The notes under the pieces: generated by a model | The model's input: only the letters and a program-made list of their open reading frames with translations | Databases searched by the model: none | Told to the model about the DNA's origin: nothing | Shown here: positions 1-11,000 of the stretch, one piece after another | How the letters are laid out: each line of letters begins with the position of its first letter | Numbering within the stretch: position 1 is the stretch's first letter | Translations under genes and position numbers: made by a program | Source: Bacillota bacterium | Lineage (GTDB): Bacteria; Bacillota; Clostridia; Lachnospirales; Lachnospiraceae | Assembly: GCA_023439505.1 (NCBI GenBank) | Contig: JAEXNR010000021.1 | Coordinates: 145,675-209,674, forward strand | Reading direction: 5' to 3' | DNA: 64,000 bases

Positions 1-10
1 AAGGTCCATT

Positions 11-56
11 ATAACAAAGATAACCTGACAACGTCATGTCAGGTTATCTTTGTTAT
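11..56 (-). terminator. long perfect hairpin after the GH81 gene
   Basis: Two perfect 20-base inverted arms (11-30 and 37-56) enclose a 6-base loop, beginning about 64 bases past the GH81 stop codon. There is no clear T-run on the minus side, so it may act as a transcript 3' end by stability or as a bidirectional terminator for an unseen gene on the left. Confidence 0.65.
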
Positions 57-119
57 TCAATAGAAATTCTCCGAAGAAGTAACTACATCATTGATTTCAG
101 AAGATAAGTTCTAAGCTTT

Positions 120-3100
120 TTACAGTACCCGATTAAATTTCATCCAGTTCAGATTAAATCCTCCGCCGCTGATATTCGCTCTGATGGTATAGGTACCCGC
201 AGGTAATTGGAAAGCACCCGAGGTTACGGTTGCCCATATATTCCCGGTATTGGTTCCTGTTGATGCAAGGGTGATGCTGTCTTTTATTAAATCAATCCTT
301 GCACCTCCATCCCATCCATTCACTCTGTAATCTACCGTGTAGCTTCCCCCTGTCCCAATCGTAATGATGTACTCCATCCAGTCCCCCGTATCCAGATACC
401 CTACATTCTGTCCTCCGCCAACATCTCCGCAGGGCTCAGAGGCTACGTCACTCATGTTGACATAGTTTTCTGCTTCTACAAGAACAGATTCCGGTTCTGT
501 TACCGCCGGTTCAAATTCCAGCCAGTTCAGGTTAAATCCTCCACCGCCGGCAAATACCCTTATCGTCTGCACCCCTGCCTCCATAGCAAATGGTGTTGAT
601 GTTACGGTGCTCCAGATATCTCCCGTATTGGTTCCGGTGGCTGCCAGTACTGCATTGTCCTTTTTTAACTGAATCTGTGCTTCTCCATTCCACCCCTTTA
701 CTCTGTAATGGACGGTATAGGTTCCTGAGTTTGCAATATTTACCACATAATCCATCCAGTCACCGGTATCGATATAGCCCACATTCTCGCCACCTCCGAT
801 ATCAGCGCAGGGTTCTGTAGCTACGTCATACATAGCAATGTAATTTTCTGCTTCTATTTTCAGGCTCTGAGGTACGGATGCAATGGTGATCACCGATGCC
901 GCAATATCCGAATCCGTCATACTCTCTTTGCAGGCGATTGCTTTTACCGTAGTCGTAGCACTAACCGTAAAGCTTCCTGTATATATCGTCCCGTTTGTCC
1001 GGGATGGCTGCGATCCGTCCGTAGTATAATAAATAACCGAACCTTCTGTTCCGGATACCATCGATACCGTCTGAGCCGTCTCATAGGTTCCGGTCTGCGG
1101 CGAAATTTGCGGTGTCAATGCTTTCACTTCACCCTGGGGATAGACGGAAAACCAGTTAAAGTTAAACCCTCCGACATGAAACTTTATTCTTAGTTTCTGA
1201 ACACCGGCCTGCAGATGCACCGGTACACTGACCGTCATCCAGCTTCCTGTAGCAGGAATATCTACAGAAGCCAGAACCATACTCCCAGTCAGACTTGATT
1301 TTATCTGGATCTGTCCACCTACACTGCCAATGGGACATACCCGGAAGGACGCGGTATAATCTCCCTCTGCTGCCACATTAACTTCATAGATTGCCGAATC
1401 ACCCGAATCAATATAAGCAAGACTCCTACCGCCTTCAGAGCACACCTCTGTCATAGCGCTAAAGTTCGTATCATAATCTTCCGCTTCTATCAGTCCCGGT
1501 ACCGGATGCGGCTGCGGATCAGGTATAGGATCAGGTATTATTATGGACGGAGCCGGATTATGTATCATCGGATTTACCGTTATCGTCGCATTTGCAGGAA
1601 CAGTTGCAGATCCGATGGTTCCGCCGCTATTACAAAACTGTACAAACAGGGTGGAATCTGTCGGATTCCATATTACGGCACTGTACGTTGTTCCCTTCTG
1701 AAACACCTGATATCCGGTCCAGTTACTCGACCATATATCGGTGGTGCGGCTACCCTTTGCTGACATATTCTGAACAAACCAGTACGAATTGAACCGCTCA
1801 TCGTCCGGGAGCTTGCTGTCCTCCCACTGGCTGATCACTGACTGCGGATCTGACAGTGCGGCAAACGGCCAGGTAATATGAAACCATCCTTCCGGATCGG
1901 CATCCGGCCTCCCCTCTGCGGCAAGCTTTGCCTGATATGCTGCTTCATCCCTTCGATAGTCACTGTTAATTCTTGCCGCTATGGCAGGGTCGTATCCCAG
2001 ATATGTTAATACCGGAGAAACCGGCAGCCAGTGGATTCCATAAATACAGCTGGGATTGCCTGAGAAATAGGTTCCATAGGTGTATGCATTTCCCCAGACC
2101 ATTCCTGTTACGCCGGGATCATAATCCTCGGCCCAGTTATCCTGGTCATAATCAAACCAATACTGCTCTATGGCATTCACCTCCAGGGTAAATCCCCAGA
2201 TTCCCGCATCCCGGTAAATGGCATTGCCTGTTGCCAGACCCCACAGATACTCTCCTGCCCATGCAAAGGTAGCTTCTGATGAGGATTCCTGATTATTGCT
2301 GCTCTGGTTATCTCCATATCCTCCGGCCCAGGAATGCCCTTCATAGGGATCAAAATTTCTCATCCAGGGATATTTTTCATCATTTCTGTAAGGATTTTGC
2401 GCATCCCGCAAAAGCTCCTCCACCATACCGCCGTAACCTCTGACAAACTCCTGGTCATAGGACGCAATCACTCCTGCAGCAAAGGTAAAATACCCCCACA
2501 GGAAATGGTGATCGGACAGATTGATGCCCATTCCGTGATCTCCGCCCTGACCGATCAGGGTTCCCCAGTCAGAAGAGTAGTACATATAGTAGGGGTAATC
2601 ATCCGCCCCGTCATATGTCAGCCAGTTGACCAGAATCTTTTTCAGGATGCTGATCAATTCATCCCTCATTTCATATTCCCCGAGCTGTTGTGAAATCAGA
2701 ATGGCCATGGATAAGGGATGCATCTTCTTCCCCTCCCAGTATGGATCTGCTACCCAATAATCCCTGGTAACACTTTCCTTAAAGGTATTCAGGTACTGCA
2801 TCAACTGCCCCCTGTTATAAGAGCCTGATTCTGATGGTTCCCCAAAAGACGGGGTGATCCCGTAAAACTTATTGGTAACCGTAAAACTATTGCCCTCCAG
2901 AACTTTCATATTACCTCTTGCCGATGGATAGCTTAGATTTGTAAGTCCCGCGTCGCTATATTTCCATTGTGTCGGAAACAGCGCCATTAAGGTATTCGAT
3001 GAAAAGCCCGAACGCTTTAACTGTATCGTATCGGTATAGGTGGTAACTACATCGGAAGAAGCCTGTGCAAAATAGTAGGAAACGGCTGTATCCGTTACAA

Positions 3101-4892
3101 CTGCATATGCATGCTGATATACATAATTTAACTGTGATCTGTCTGAAAGCACGCCGATGACCAAATAATTCTGTCCGCTGCCAAGACTGATCTTAATCTT
3201 GCTTCCGACTCTGGTGAAGGTGCTGCCCTCCGGCGCAAATAAACCGTAATTGTGAATCAGGGTATCCGTTACAGGTGCCGTATCCGTATTGATCACTTCA
3301 ATTCCGATATGGTCAGCCGTGAAACTGTCTCCATCCCCCATCAGAACGGGATTGTTATTATCATCATACAAACCGGCAATTGATGTAGCTGATACTTCTA
3401 CCGAACCGGGATCAGCAAATGTATTGTACAGATACGGCGAGCCTTTAATTATGGTTGTTTTCATTTTGGGGGTCTCATTATCACTAAATACAATGTCTGC
3501 GGAATAATCCCCATAGCCGTCAAGCTTTGCCTCCGGCGTATTCACAATACTGCTTGTATTAAGATAAAGATCCATATTATTGCATTTTGTATCCATTCCG
3601 CCGTCATTGGGAGCGGTAAACAGTTTGCTGGCATTATAAAAACCCAGACCCGTATCATAATACTGATACATTAGCGGCAATGCCGCCATTCCATCACTGA
3701 GACGTTTGTAGATGACAGAGGTCCACCAGTCATTGGATGGTACCGGGCCCTGAATATTTGCTGTAATATATTTGGGATCTCTGGGGTGGGCCAGTGTGAC
3801 ATCGTCTGTCAGATAACTGCCCTGTCCCTCCGATATTGTCTGTGGTATGGGCAGCGGTTCAATGGGATAGGTTATCTGAGGGTCTCCAGGTACATAAGAT
3901 AATACCTTAAATTCATGGATGGAGTAACCGGACCCCCTTCCCATGGCAATTCCCTGCATTCTTACGAACCGAGCGGATGCATATAAGGGTATCTCCTCCG
4001 GCTCTCCGCTTCCGTGCATCTGCCGGTAAATTGTTGTCCAGTTTTGTGCATCCTGCGATACCTGGATATCATAAATTCTTCCAAACTCCGCATCCCAGGT
4101 GATATCCACTTCCCCGATGGGATAGCTCTGCCCCAAATCCACATACATCCACTGGGTATTGGGATCTCCCGCCGTATCGGACAGCCAGTAGGTGGACTGA
4201 TTTCCATCCACTGCCTGTGCTCCGGTTAACGGTACTGTGACATTCCCATTGGCATCCTTTGACCACCAGGGCTGTAAGAAGGATGAGACAAAGACCGGTC
4301 GGTTCAGAGCAAGATTCACGGTATCTTTGGGAGGCAGGACAGCTCCTCCCGTACCATAAACCTTAAAATCACGAAGAGCTACACCATATCCGGTGATACA
4401 TTTGACCGCATACATTCTTACATAACGCCCGCTTCCGCTGACAGTCAGATCTTCCACGCAATAATCATTACCATTTACATCCGGTACCCTGACCCCTCCC
4501 ATACCGTTATCCTGCGTATAAATGGTCTGCCAGTTTATTTCATCATCAGAAACCTGTATTCTGTACTGTGATGCAAAGGTGTTTGGGCTTTGCCAGGATA
4601 ATACCACACGGCTGATTTCTGCCTGTGTACCAAGATCAATATCAATCCATTGATGATCGATATTCCAGGCTGCCCCCCATGCTGTATTGATATCATCATC
4701 CGTGGCTCTGGTAGCGACATCTCCTCCGTTCACAGTGGAAGCATATGCCGGTCTTCCCTGGGATAACAGCCAGGTTATGGGGTCTGCTTTGACCTCATTG
4801 ACCTGAATTATTCCGGCAATCATACTGAATGTTAATAAGAATGCGAGGAACTTATTCCCTTTTTTGTTCAACATACAAACCTTTTTCTTCAT
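120..4892 (-). CDS. secreted GH81 endo-beta-1,3-glucanase with discoidin, CBM6 and chitobiase-like modules
   Basis: Predicted to cleave beta-1,3-glucan (laminarin, callose, fungal wall glucan) outside the cell. From the chosen start (1590 residues): signal peptide 1-36, two discoidin/F5-8C modules (about 47-180 and 192-332), a GH81 catalytic region (about 345-1090), CBM6 (about 1133-1252), a chitobiase/hexosaminidase C-terminal-like module (about 1256-1327), then two more CBM6 modules to the end. The GH81 hallmarks are DHHF near residue 794 and the NQESSSEA segment near 867-874, which holds the conserved glutamates. I chose the ATG at 4890-4892 because AAGGAGG sits 7 bases before it; an in-frame ATG at 4916 overlaps that site. 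No sortase motif or dockerin is visible, so the enzyme is probably free or held to substrate by its CBMs. It lies downstream of the GH5 gene on the same strand and is probably co-transcribed. GH81 assignment is confident; the exact substrate is inferred. Confidence 0.93.
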   Translation of the reverse strand: MKKKVCMLNKKGNKFLAFLLTFSMIAGIIQVNEVKADPITWLLSQGRPAYASTVNGGDVATRATDDDINTAWGAAWNIDHQWIDIDLGTQAEISRVVLSWQSPNTFASQYRIQVSDDEINWQTIYTQDNGMGGVRVPDVNGNDYCVEDLTVSGSGRYVRMYAVKCITGYGVALRDFKVYGTGGAVLPPKDTVNLALNRPVFVSSFLQPWWSKDANGNVTVPLTGAQAVDGNQSTYWLSDTAGDPNTQWMYVDLGQSYPIGEVDITWDAEFGRIYDIQVSQDAQNWTTIYRQMHGSGEPEEIPLYASARFVRMQGIAMGRGSGYSIHEFKVLSYVPGDPQITYPIEPLPIPQTISEGQGSYLTDDVTLAHPRDPKYITANIQGPVPSNDWWTSVIYKRLSDGMAALPLMYQYYDTGLGFYNASKLFTAPNDGGMDTKCNNMDLYLNTSSIVNTPEAKLDGYGDYSADIVFSDNETPKMKTTIIKGSPYLYNTFADPGSVEVSATSIAGLYDDNNNPVLMGDGDSFTADHIGIEVINTDTAPVTDTLIHNYGLFAPEGSTFTRVGSKIKISLGSGQNYLVIGVLSDRSQLNYVYQHAYAVVTDTAVSYYFAQASSDVVTTYTDTIQLKRSGFSSNTLMALFPTQWKYSDAGLTNLSYPSARGNMKVLEGNSFTVTNKFYGITPSFGEPSESGSYNRGQLMQYLNTFKESVTRDYWVADPYWEGKKMHPLSMAILISQQLGEYEMRDELISILKKILVNWLTYDGADDYPYYMYYSSDWGTLIGQGGDHGMGINLSDHHFLWGYFTFAAGVIASYDQEFVRGYGGMVEELLRDAQNPYRNDEKYPWMRNFDPYEGHSWAGGYGDNQSSNNQESSSEATFAWAGEYLWGLATGNAIYRDAGIWGFTLEVNAIEQYWFDYDQDNWAEDYDPGVTGMVWGNAYTYGTYFSGNPSCIYGIHWLPVSPVLTYLGYDPAIAARINSDYRRDEAAYQAKLAAEGRPDADPEGWFHITWPFAALSDPQSVISQWEDSKLPDDERFNSYWFVQNMSAKGSRTTDIWSSNWTGYQVFQKGTTYSAVIWNPTDSTLFVQFCNSGGTIGSATVPANATITVNPMIHNPAPSIIIPDPIPDPQPHPVPGLIEAEDYDTNFSAMTEVCSEGGRSLAYIDSGDSAIYEVNVAAEGDYTASFRVCPIGSVGGQIQIKSSLTGSMVLASVDIPATGSWMTVSVPVHLQAGVQKLRIKFHVGGFNFNWFSVYPQGEVKALTPQISPQTGTYETAQTVSMVSGTEGSVIYYTTDGSQPSRTNGTIYTGSFTVSATTTVKAIACKESMTDSDIAASVITIASVPQSLKIEAENYIAMYDVATEPCADIGGGENVGYIDTGDWMDYVVNIANSGTYTVHYRVKGWNGEAQIQLKKDNAVLAATGTNTGDIWSTVTSTPFAMEAGVQTIRVFAGGGGFNLNWLEFEPAVTEPESVLVEAENYVNMSDVASEPCGDVGGGQNVGYLDTGDWMEYIITIGTGGSYTVDYRVNGWDGGARIDLIKDSITLASTGTNTGNIWATVTSGAFQLPAGTYTIRANISGGGFNLNWMKFNRVL

Positions 4893-4937
4893 ACCTTTAA
4901 CCTCCTTGAACTCCATTAATTCCTCAAAGCTCTTCGT

Positions 4938-4974
4938 GGGAAAAGGAGGGACATCGTATGTCCTCTCCTTTCCC
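4938..4974 (-). terminator. imperfect hairpin between the two glycosidase genes
   Basis: Arms GGGAAAAGGAGGGACAT and ATGTCCTCTCCTTTCCC around a CGT loop pair with one small bulge on each side. It follows the GH5 stop by about 50 bases and precedes the GH81 gene. Without a T-run it is more likely a partial attenuator or mRNA-stabilising hairpin than a full stop. Confidence 0.45.
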
Positions 4975-5022
4975 CTTGCATAAAATTCTAAGTAATGGCT
5001 GGTAAAAGTTTATGTAATGATA

Positions 5023-8000
5023 TCATTGCATGTTAAAATTCATCCAGTTTAAATTAAATTTTCCGCCACTGATCAAAACTCTTATGGTTATGGTGCCTGT
5101 TGGTAATTGAAATGAACCGGAGGTTACGGTTGCCCATACATTGCCTGTATTAACGCCCGTGGTTGTCAGCGTATTGCCATCCTTCTTTAACTGAATCTGT
5201 GCACCCGCATCCCATCCGTTTACTCTGTAATCCACCGTATAGGTTCCCGCCACAGCAACTGTAATCGTATAATCCATCAAGTCACCGGTATCAATATATC
5301 CTACGTTTTGTCCTCCTCCGACATCCCCGCAGGGTTCTGTTGCCACACCGCTCATACCGGTGTAGTTTTCCGCCTCCAAACGAATGGATACCGGCTCAAG
5401 CTCCCCAATGATAATTGTACTCGCTGTCACATCCGAATCCGTCATTCCCGATTTGCAGGCAATCGCTTTTACCGTTGTCGTCACTGACACCGTAAAGCTT
5501 CCTGTGTATAAGCTTCCGTTTGCTGCAGAAGGCTCTGTTCCATCCGTTGTATAGTAGACAGCAGCTCCCTCTGTCGCATCCGTGATCATAACTTCCTGCG
5601 CTGTGCTATAGGTTCCGGATGCAGGTGTCATCTGCGGGGTGCTGACCTTTTCCATCACTGACACTGGCTTAAATTCCATCCAATTGAAATTAAATCCGCC
5701 TCCCGCCACGTATATCCTGACCGTATAAATTCCGGAGGTTAATTCAAAGGGTGCGCTGGTTACGGTTGCCCATGCATTGCCTGTATTGACTGCAGCTGAT
5801 GTCAGTAACGCTGCGTCTTTCATCAACGCAATAGCGGCGCCTGCATTCCATCCGTTCACTCTGCAGTCCAGTGTATAGGTTGTGGACACCGGTATATTTA
5901 CCAGATAATCCATCCAGTCTCCCGTATCGATATAACCTACATTTTCTCCGCCTCCTGCGTCACTGCAGGGTTCTGTTGCCACATTGCTCATACCGGTATA
6001 ATTTTCTGCTTCTATCTTAAGCGATTGCGGTGCTGTTGATATGGTAATGACGGATGTTGCGACATCCGATGCTGTCATACCCTGCTTGTATGCAATTGCT
6101 TTTACGGTTGCAGCAGCCGATACAAGAAAAGCTCCTGCGTAAACCATACCATGTGTCTCAGACGGCATTGTTTCATCCGTAGTATATCTGATCTGTGCTC
6201 CCTGGGTTGTGTCCGTAATTGTAACTTCCTGAGCTGCATAATAAGTACCTGAAGCAGGCGCAATAACAGGTGCTGCCACTTTATCTAAGACCGCCGAGGA
6301 CTTGAATTCCATCCAGTTCAGATTAAAGCCTCCGCCGCTGATATTCAAACGGATTGTATAAGTACCTGCTGCCAGAGCAAAAGGATCCGAGGTTACCGTC
6401 GCCCATGCATTGCCTGTATCGGTACCGGTGGTCACCAGAACATTCCCATCCTTCATAAGCTGAAGCTGGGCACCGGCTCCCCATCCATTCACTCTGTAGT
6501 CTAGCGTATAGGTTCCGGTAACCGGTATACTGATGACATAGTCCATCCAGTCCCCCGTATCAATATAACCTACATTTTCCCCGCCTCCTACATCGCTGCA
6601 GGGTTCCGTTGCCACATTGCTCATATTGATATAATTCTCCGCTTCAATTTTAAGTGACTGAGGCGGTGATACGATGATAATGGTACTGCCTGCCATATCA
6701 GAATTTGCCAGACCGGACAGAAAGGCAACTGCATTGATCGTTGTCGTTTCCGATACGATAAATGGCTGCGTATAGATGGTTCCATTCGTCTCAGTCGGTA
6801 AGGTGCCGTCGGTCGTATAACGGATTACTGCTCCCTGTGTCTGCGAGGTAATTGTTATCTCCTGCGCCGATGGATAGCTTCCGGTTTCCGGAAGAATAAC
6901 CGGTGCACTAACTTTTTCAACCGGCTCTCCATTTACTTCAAACTCCCATAAGGAATATCCGTAACCGGTAAGTCTTGCGGTTCCAAACATTCTCACATAT
7001 TGTCCCATAACCGGCTGATCAAAGGTGATCTGCTCCGTTCCTCCGGCTCCTCCGGTCTTAGTGTAAGCGTCCGTCCAATTCTGATTATCACCGGAGACCT
7101 GTATCTTGTAATCCCTGCCTGCCGCATACTCCCAGGTAAGTTTTACCCCTGTGATACGATAGCTTGATCCCAAATTTACACTGATCCATTGATAATCTGA
7201 CCAGTCCGACGCCCATCGTGTATTCAGATAACCGTCAAATGCCAGGTATCCTGATCCGGAAGAAGCGATTCCTGTTTTATTTAATGCAATGTTTCCTGCC
7301 TGGGACGAGTCAATCTTAATTACGGAAACTGCCGTATAAGAGTCATTCATTCCTGCCTTATACGCCATTGCCTTTACCGTTGTATCTGCAGATACCGTAA
7401 ATGGCTGCGTATAGATGTTTCCGGCTGAGGCTGTCGGATCAGAGCCATCCACGGTATACCGTATGGTGACTCCCGGTGTTACGTCAGAGATAGCGACCGT
7501 CAAAGGTTCTGCATATACACCTGTTCCGGGACTTATCTGTGGCTGCTCTACATGATTGGAATATTCTGTAATATACGTCCTCATGGTTCCGGCATTGACC
7601 GTGCCACCGGTATTGTTCACAATGTGTGTAATCTCTCCGTTGCCATTGAGAAATACACTGGTGGCATTATGTATCTTTACCCCGCTGCTTACGGGACACT
7701 TGATGGCACTGTTGAGTTTGATTACCGCATCCCGGAAGTAGGAGTAGACCCCCATTCCCCATGCCTCATGGGAAGTCACCCCGTCGGCAACCTTATAAGA
7801 CGCATAACCATACTCAGCTCCATCCATAAAACTTGCCTGACCTGGAACATCATAGGCTATTTCACTCTGATAAAAATATACCCTGCCTCCGTTTCCGTTC
7901 CATATCGTACAATTCTCATTAAAATGTTCACAGAACAAACCATACATGGTTACATTATTTCCATTTACGATTAAGCCGTTCTTTGCTGTATTTTCCGTCC

Positions 8001-11000
8001 AGCCCACACCTGATCCGTGATCCGCCCTCCAGATCCAGAAATGATCTCCGATGACATCATTACTGTTAACGGAGACACAAAGATCCGTCTTACCGGTATC
8101 AGTGCCGCCGACTCTAAAGAACAAATCGCTTAATACCGTAGGATTTGCTCCATGATTTGCCGAAGCCGTATCCGGTCCAACCTGTAATAAAACCTTTGCG
8201 TTATTTAATCCTGCTTCAAATAATAAGCCGGCAATTCGTACGCCGTCCACATCGGCAACCGTCATGGCCGCGGTTCCATTATCCGGAATTAAGGTTGCCA
8301 GTCCAAGCCCTAACACTACCGTATTGGCCTGCGTTACCCTGAGGGGTTCCCTAAGATGATAAATTCCAGGGGTAAAAAGAATATTCTTTCCATTTTTCAG
8401 GGCAAGATTTAAACTTTCCGCTGTCGATGTATCAGGATGTGCAACCACAAACTGATCCATGGGCAAAGAGGTACCGGATCCCATATCGTTTTGCCAGGAT
8501 ACTCCCGAAACATTACTCCGAAGCCCCGGAACGAATACCTGATAAGCACCATTGTTAAAGTACAGGAACGGCTTCTCACTAATTAACGGGGTCTGATTCA
8601 CCACGGTAAATCCCCTGTCTTCATACGTGCCTGACGGTGCACCATTATCCCCGACAAAGACCATGTTCCAGGTGGAATCATTCCATGCCGCCATCTGGCT
8701 GTTTCTTGTAAAGAACTGCTGCTGTGATCCGGAATAAATCGTGCCGTCAATGATGGAATCCGAGATAAATCCTCCACTGGACCAGCTGCCGTCATAGTTA
8801 TTGGGATCCGGATCCCATAACATCAAATCTCCTCTGATATGAACACGTCTCATCGGAGCGGCCTGTGAGATCGCCCAGGTTTCTGTTCCTGCGGGTGCCA
8901 GCGGATTCGCAGAATAGGTGGGAATATCAGCAAAATTTTCAACGGATCTCCAGAAGTTCATGGTGGCGTTTCCGCCTTTCCAATCCGCTTCACTTCGTAC
9001 CGATCCGGTTATGGTAACATCATCCGGCCTTTGCCCAAGACCTGCCACCTGTGTATAAAAGCCTACATTGACATTGGCATTGTAGGAACCGGGTTTAAAC
9101 AGGAGGGCATATCGTTCGGAACCGAATTCATTGTATTGCATCTGGTTAAATATGGTATCGCAAACGGTTTGAATCTCTGCAGCCGACATAGAAGGATCAA
9201 ATATTTTTACATTCGGTCCGAAGTTCAGTGTCGTAGCTGCGGATACCGCACCGGATCGTAAGGATTCTCCGGACGCATTCACCGAAGCCACTCTATAATA
9301 ATATGTAGCGCTGTCCAGCCCTGTATCCGTATAACCTGCCGTGGTGATCGGGGTGTCGTTGATCTTTGAATAGATTCCCGAACCTGCAAATGAGCGATAC
9401 AGCTGATAGCCTGCCGCACCGGATACGGGCGTCCAGCTAAGACTGACGGAATCCGCCGTTTCAGAGGTAACACTAAGGCCTGAAGGAGGATTGATATTTA
9501 CTGACTGTATGGTTATAACACTGGTTCCAACCTCAGAATCCTCCAGCCCGCTTCTGAATGCTGCCGCTTTCACTGTAGCAGTGGCAGATACTGTGAATAT
9601 CCCTTCATATACCAGCCCATTTGTTAGGGTAGGAGTGGTCCCGTCCGTTGTATATTTTATGGTATCGCAAGGGGTAGCAACCCGGATACTTACCGTCTGA
9701 ACATCTGCATAAACGCCTGTATCCGGACTAATGACGGGCGTAGAAACCTTTGTCGGAATTGCTATGGTAATCTCTGCGCTTGCAGCATCGGATGGCTTCA
9801 TTCCGGCTTTAAAGGCTACAGCCGTGATAGTAGCAGTTCCTTGCAGCTTAAACGCTCCTGTATATACCAACCCCGTTACCGCCGTTGGTATCGTACCATC
9901 CAGTGTATACCGAATGGTTGCATTCGGTGTCCCGGAAGTAATTCTTACGGTCTGCCAGACCGGATATGTCCCTGATACCGGTGAGATAACCGGGGGTTCA
10001 GTTTTCTCATCCGCTCCCACTGCCGATCCGAAGACTTCAAATTCCAACAAAGAATAACCGGCGGTTGAATTCCTTGAAGTTCCCAGCAGTCTTACATACT
10101 GTCCGGTTACGGGTGATGAAAACGTGATATTTTCAACCCCTCCTGTACCGCCGGTCTTTGTATAAGCATCATTCCAATTGGTACGATCCGAAGATACCTG
10201 GATCTTATAGTCTTTTCCACCTCCTAAGGCCCAGTGAAGTTTCACTCCTTTGATCCGGTAGGCAGAGGAAAGATCTGTCATGATCCACTGGGGATCACCT
10301 GCACCGGATTCCCAACGGGTTGCAAAGTTACCGTCAAATGCCATAGCGGCTGTATTGGCAGCCAGATCAGAGGAGGCATACGCCTCTTTATTGCATGCAA
10401 TGTTCTGACTATAGACATTAAAATCTCCGATTCTCCACCATTTTTCCGTGCTGGAGCCTGTCTGAATCAGTTTTATATAACGGGCATTCTGCTGCGAAAA
10501 CTGCAGAACCATCTTATTGCCAAATCCCGGACCACTCTTTAAGGTAACCCAGCTGTTCCCGTCATTCGAAACCTGAAGCTCGTAACCGATGGGATAATCA
10601 CCGGAATATGCGGCGGTTGTCTCAAATGAAATCTGATCAAAAGGCTTGCTTTCTCCCATATCTACCAAAAACCACTGTCCGCTTTCCTGATTTCTTCCTG
10701 TGCTCCACCAGGTGGTTTTATCCTGATCCAATGCATTGCCCGGTGTCTGACCGGCCTCCGTTACCGATGCACCGGCAGTCCAGCCGGTCTTGTCATATGC
10801 CCTTCTGGCAGGAGCAATGCTCCCATCTGTATAGTGACTGACAACGTTAATAAACTCTGTATTCGGAGTAAAATAATTGGTGCTGAACTTACTCCATTTG
10901 TATGCTATAGTACCTGCATCATCTTTGTTTACATCCGGCACCGGGTTTAAATCGGTATTATAAAAGCCAAAATTACCTCCGCCGCTCTCCTGCATATTAC

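Noticed and set aside
5100..7300. Regular repeats that might suggest a repeat array
   Set aside because: They are coding repeats of CBM6 and chitobiase-like modules several hundred bases long, not CRISPR-type units.
7552..7974. 140-codon plus-strand reading frame inside the GH5 gene
   Set aside because: It is antisense to a well-conserved domain, has no RBS and an unlikely composition.
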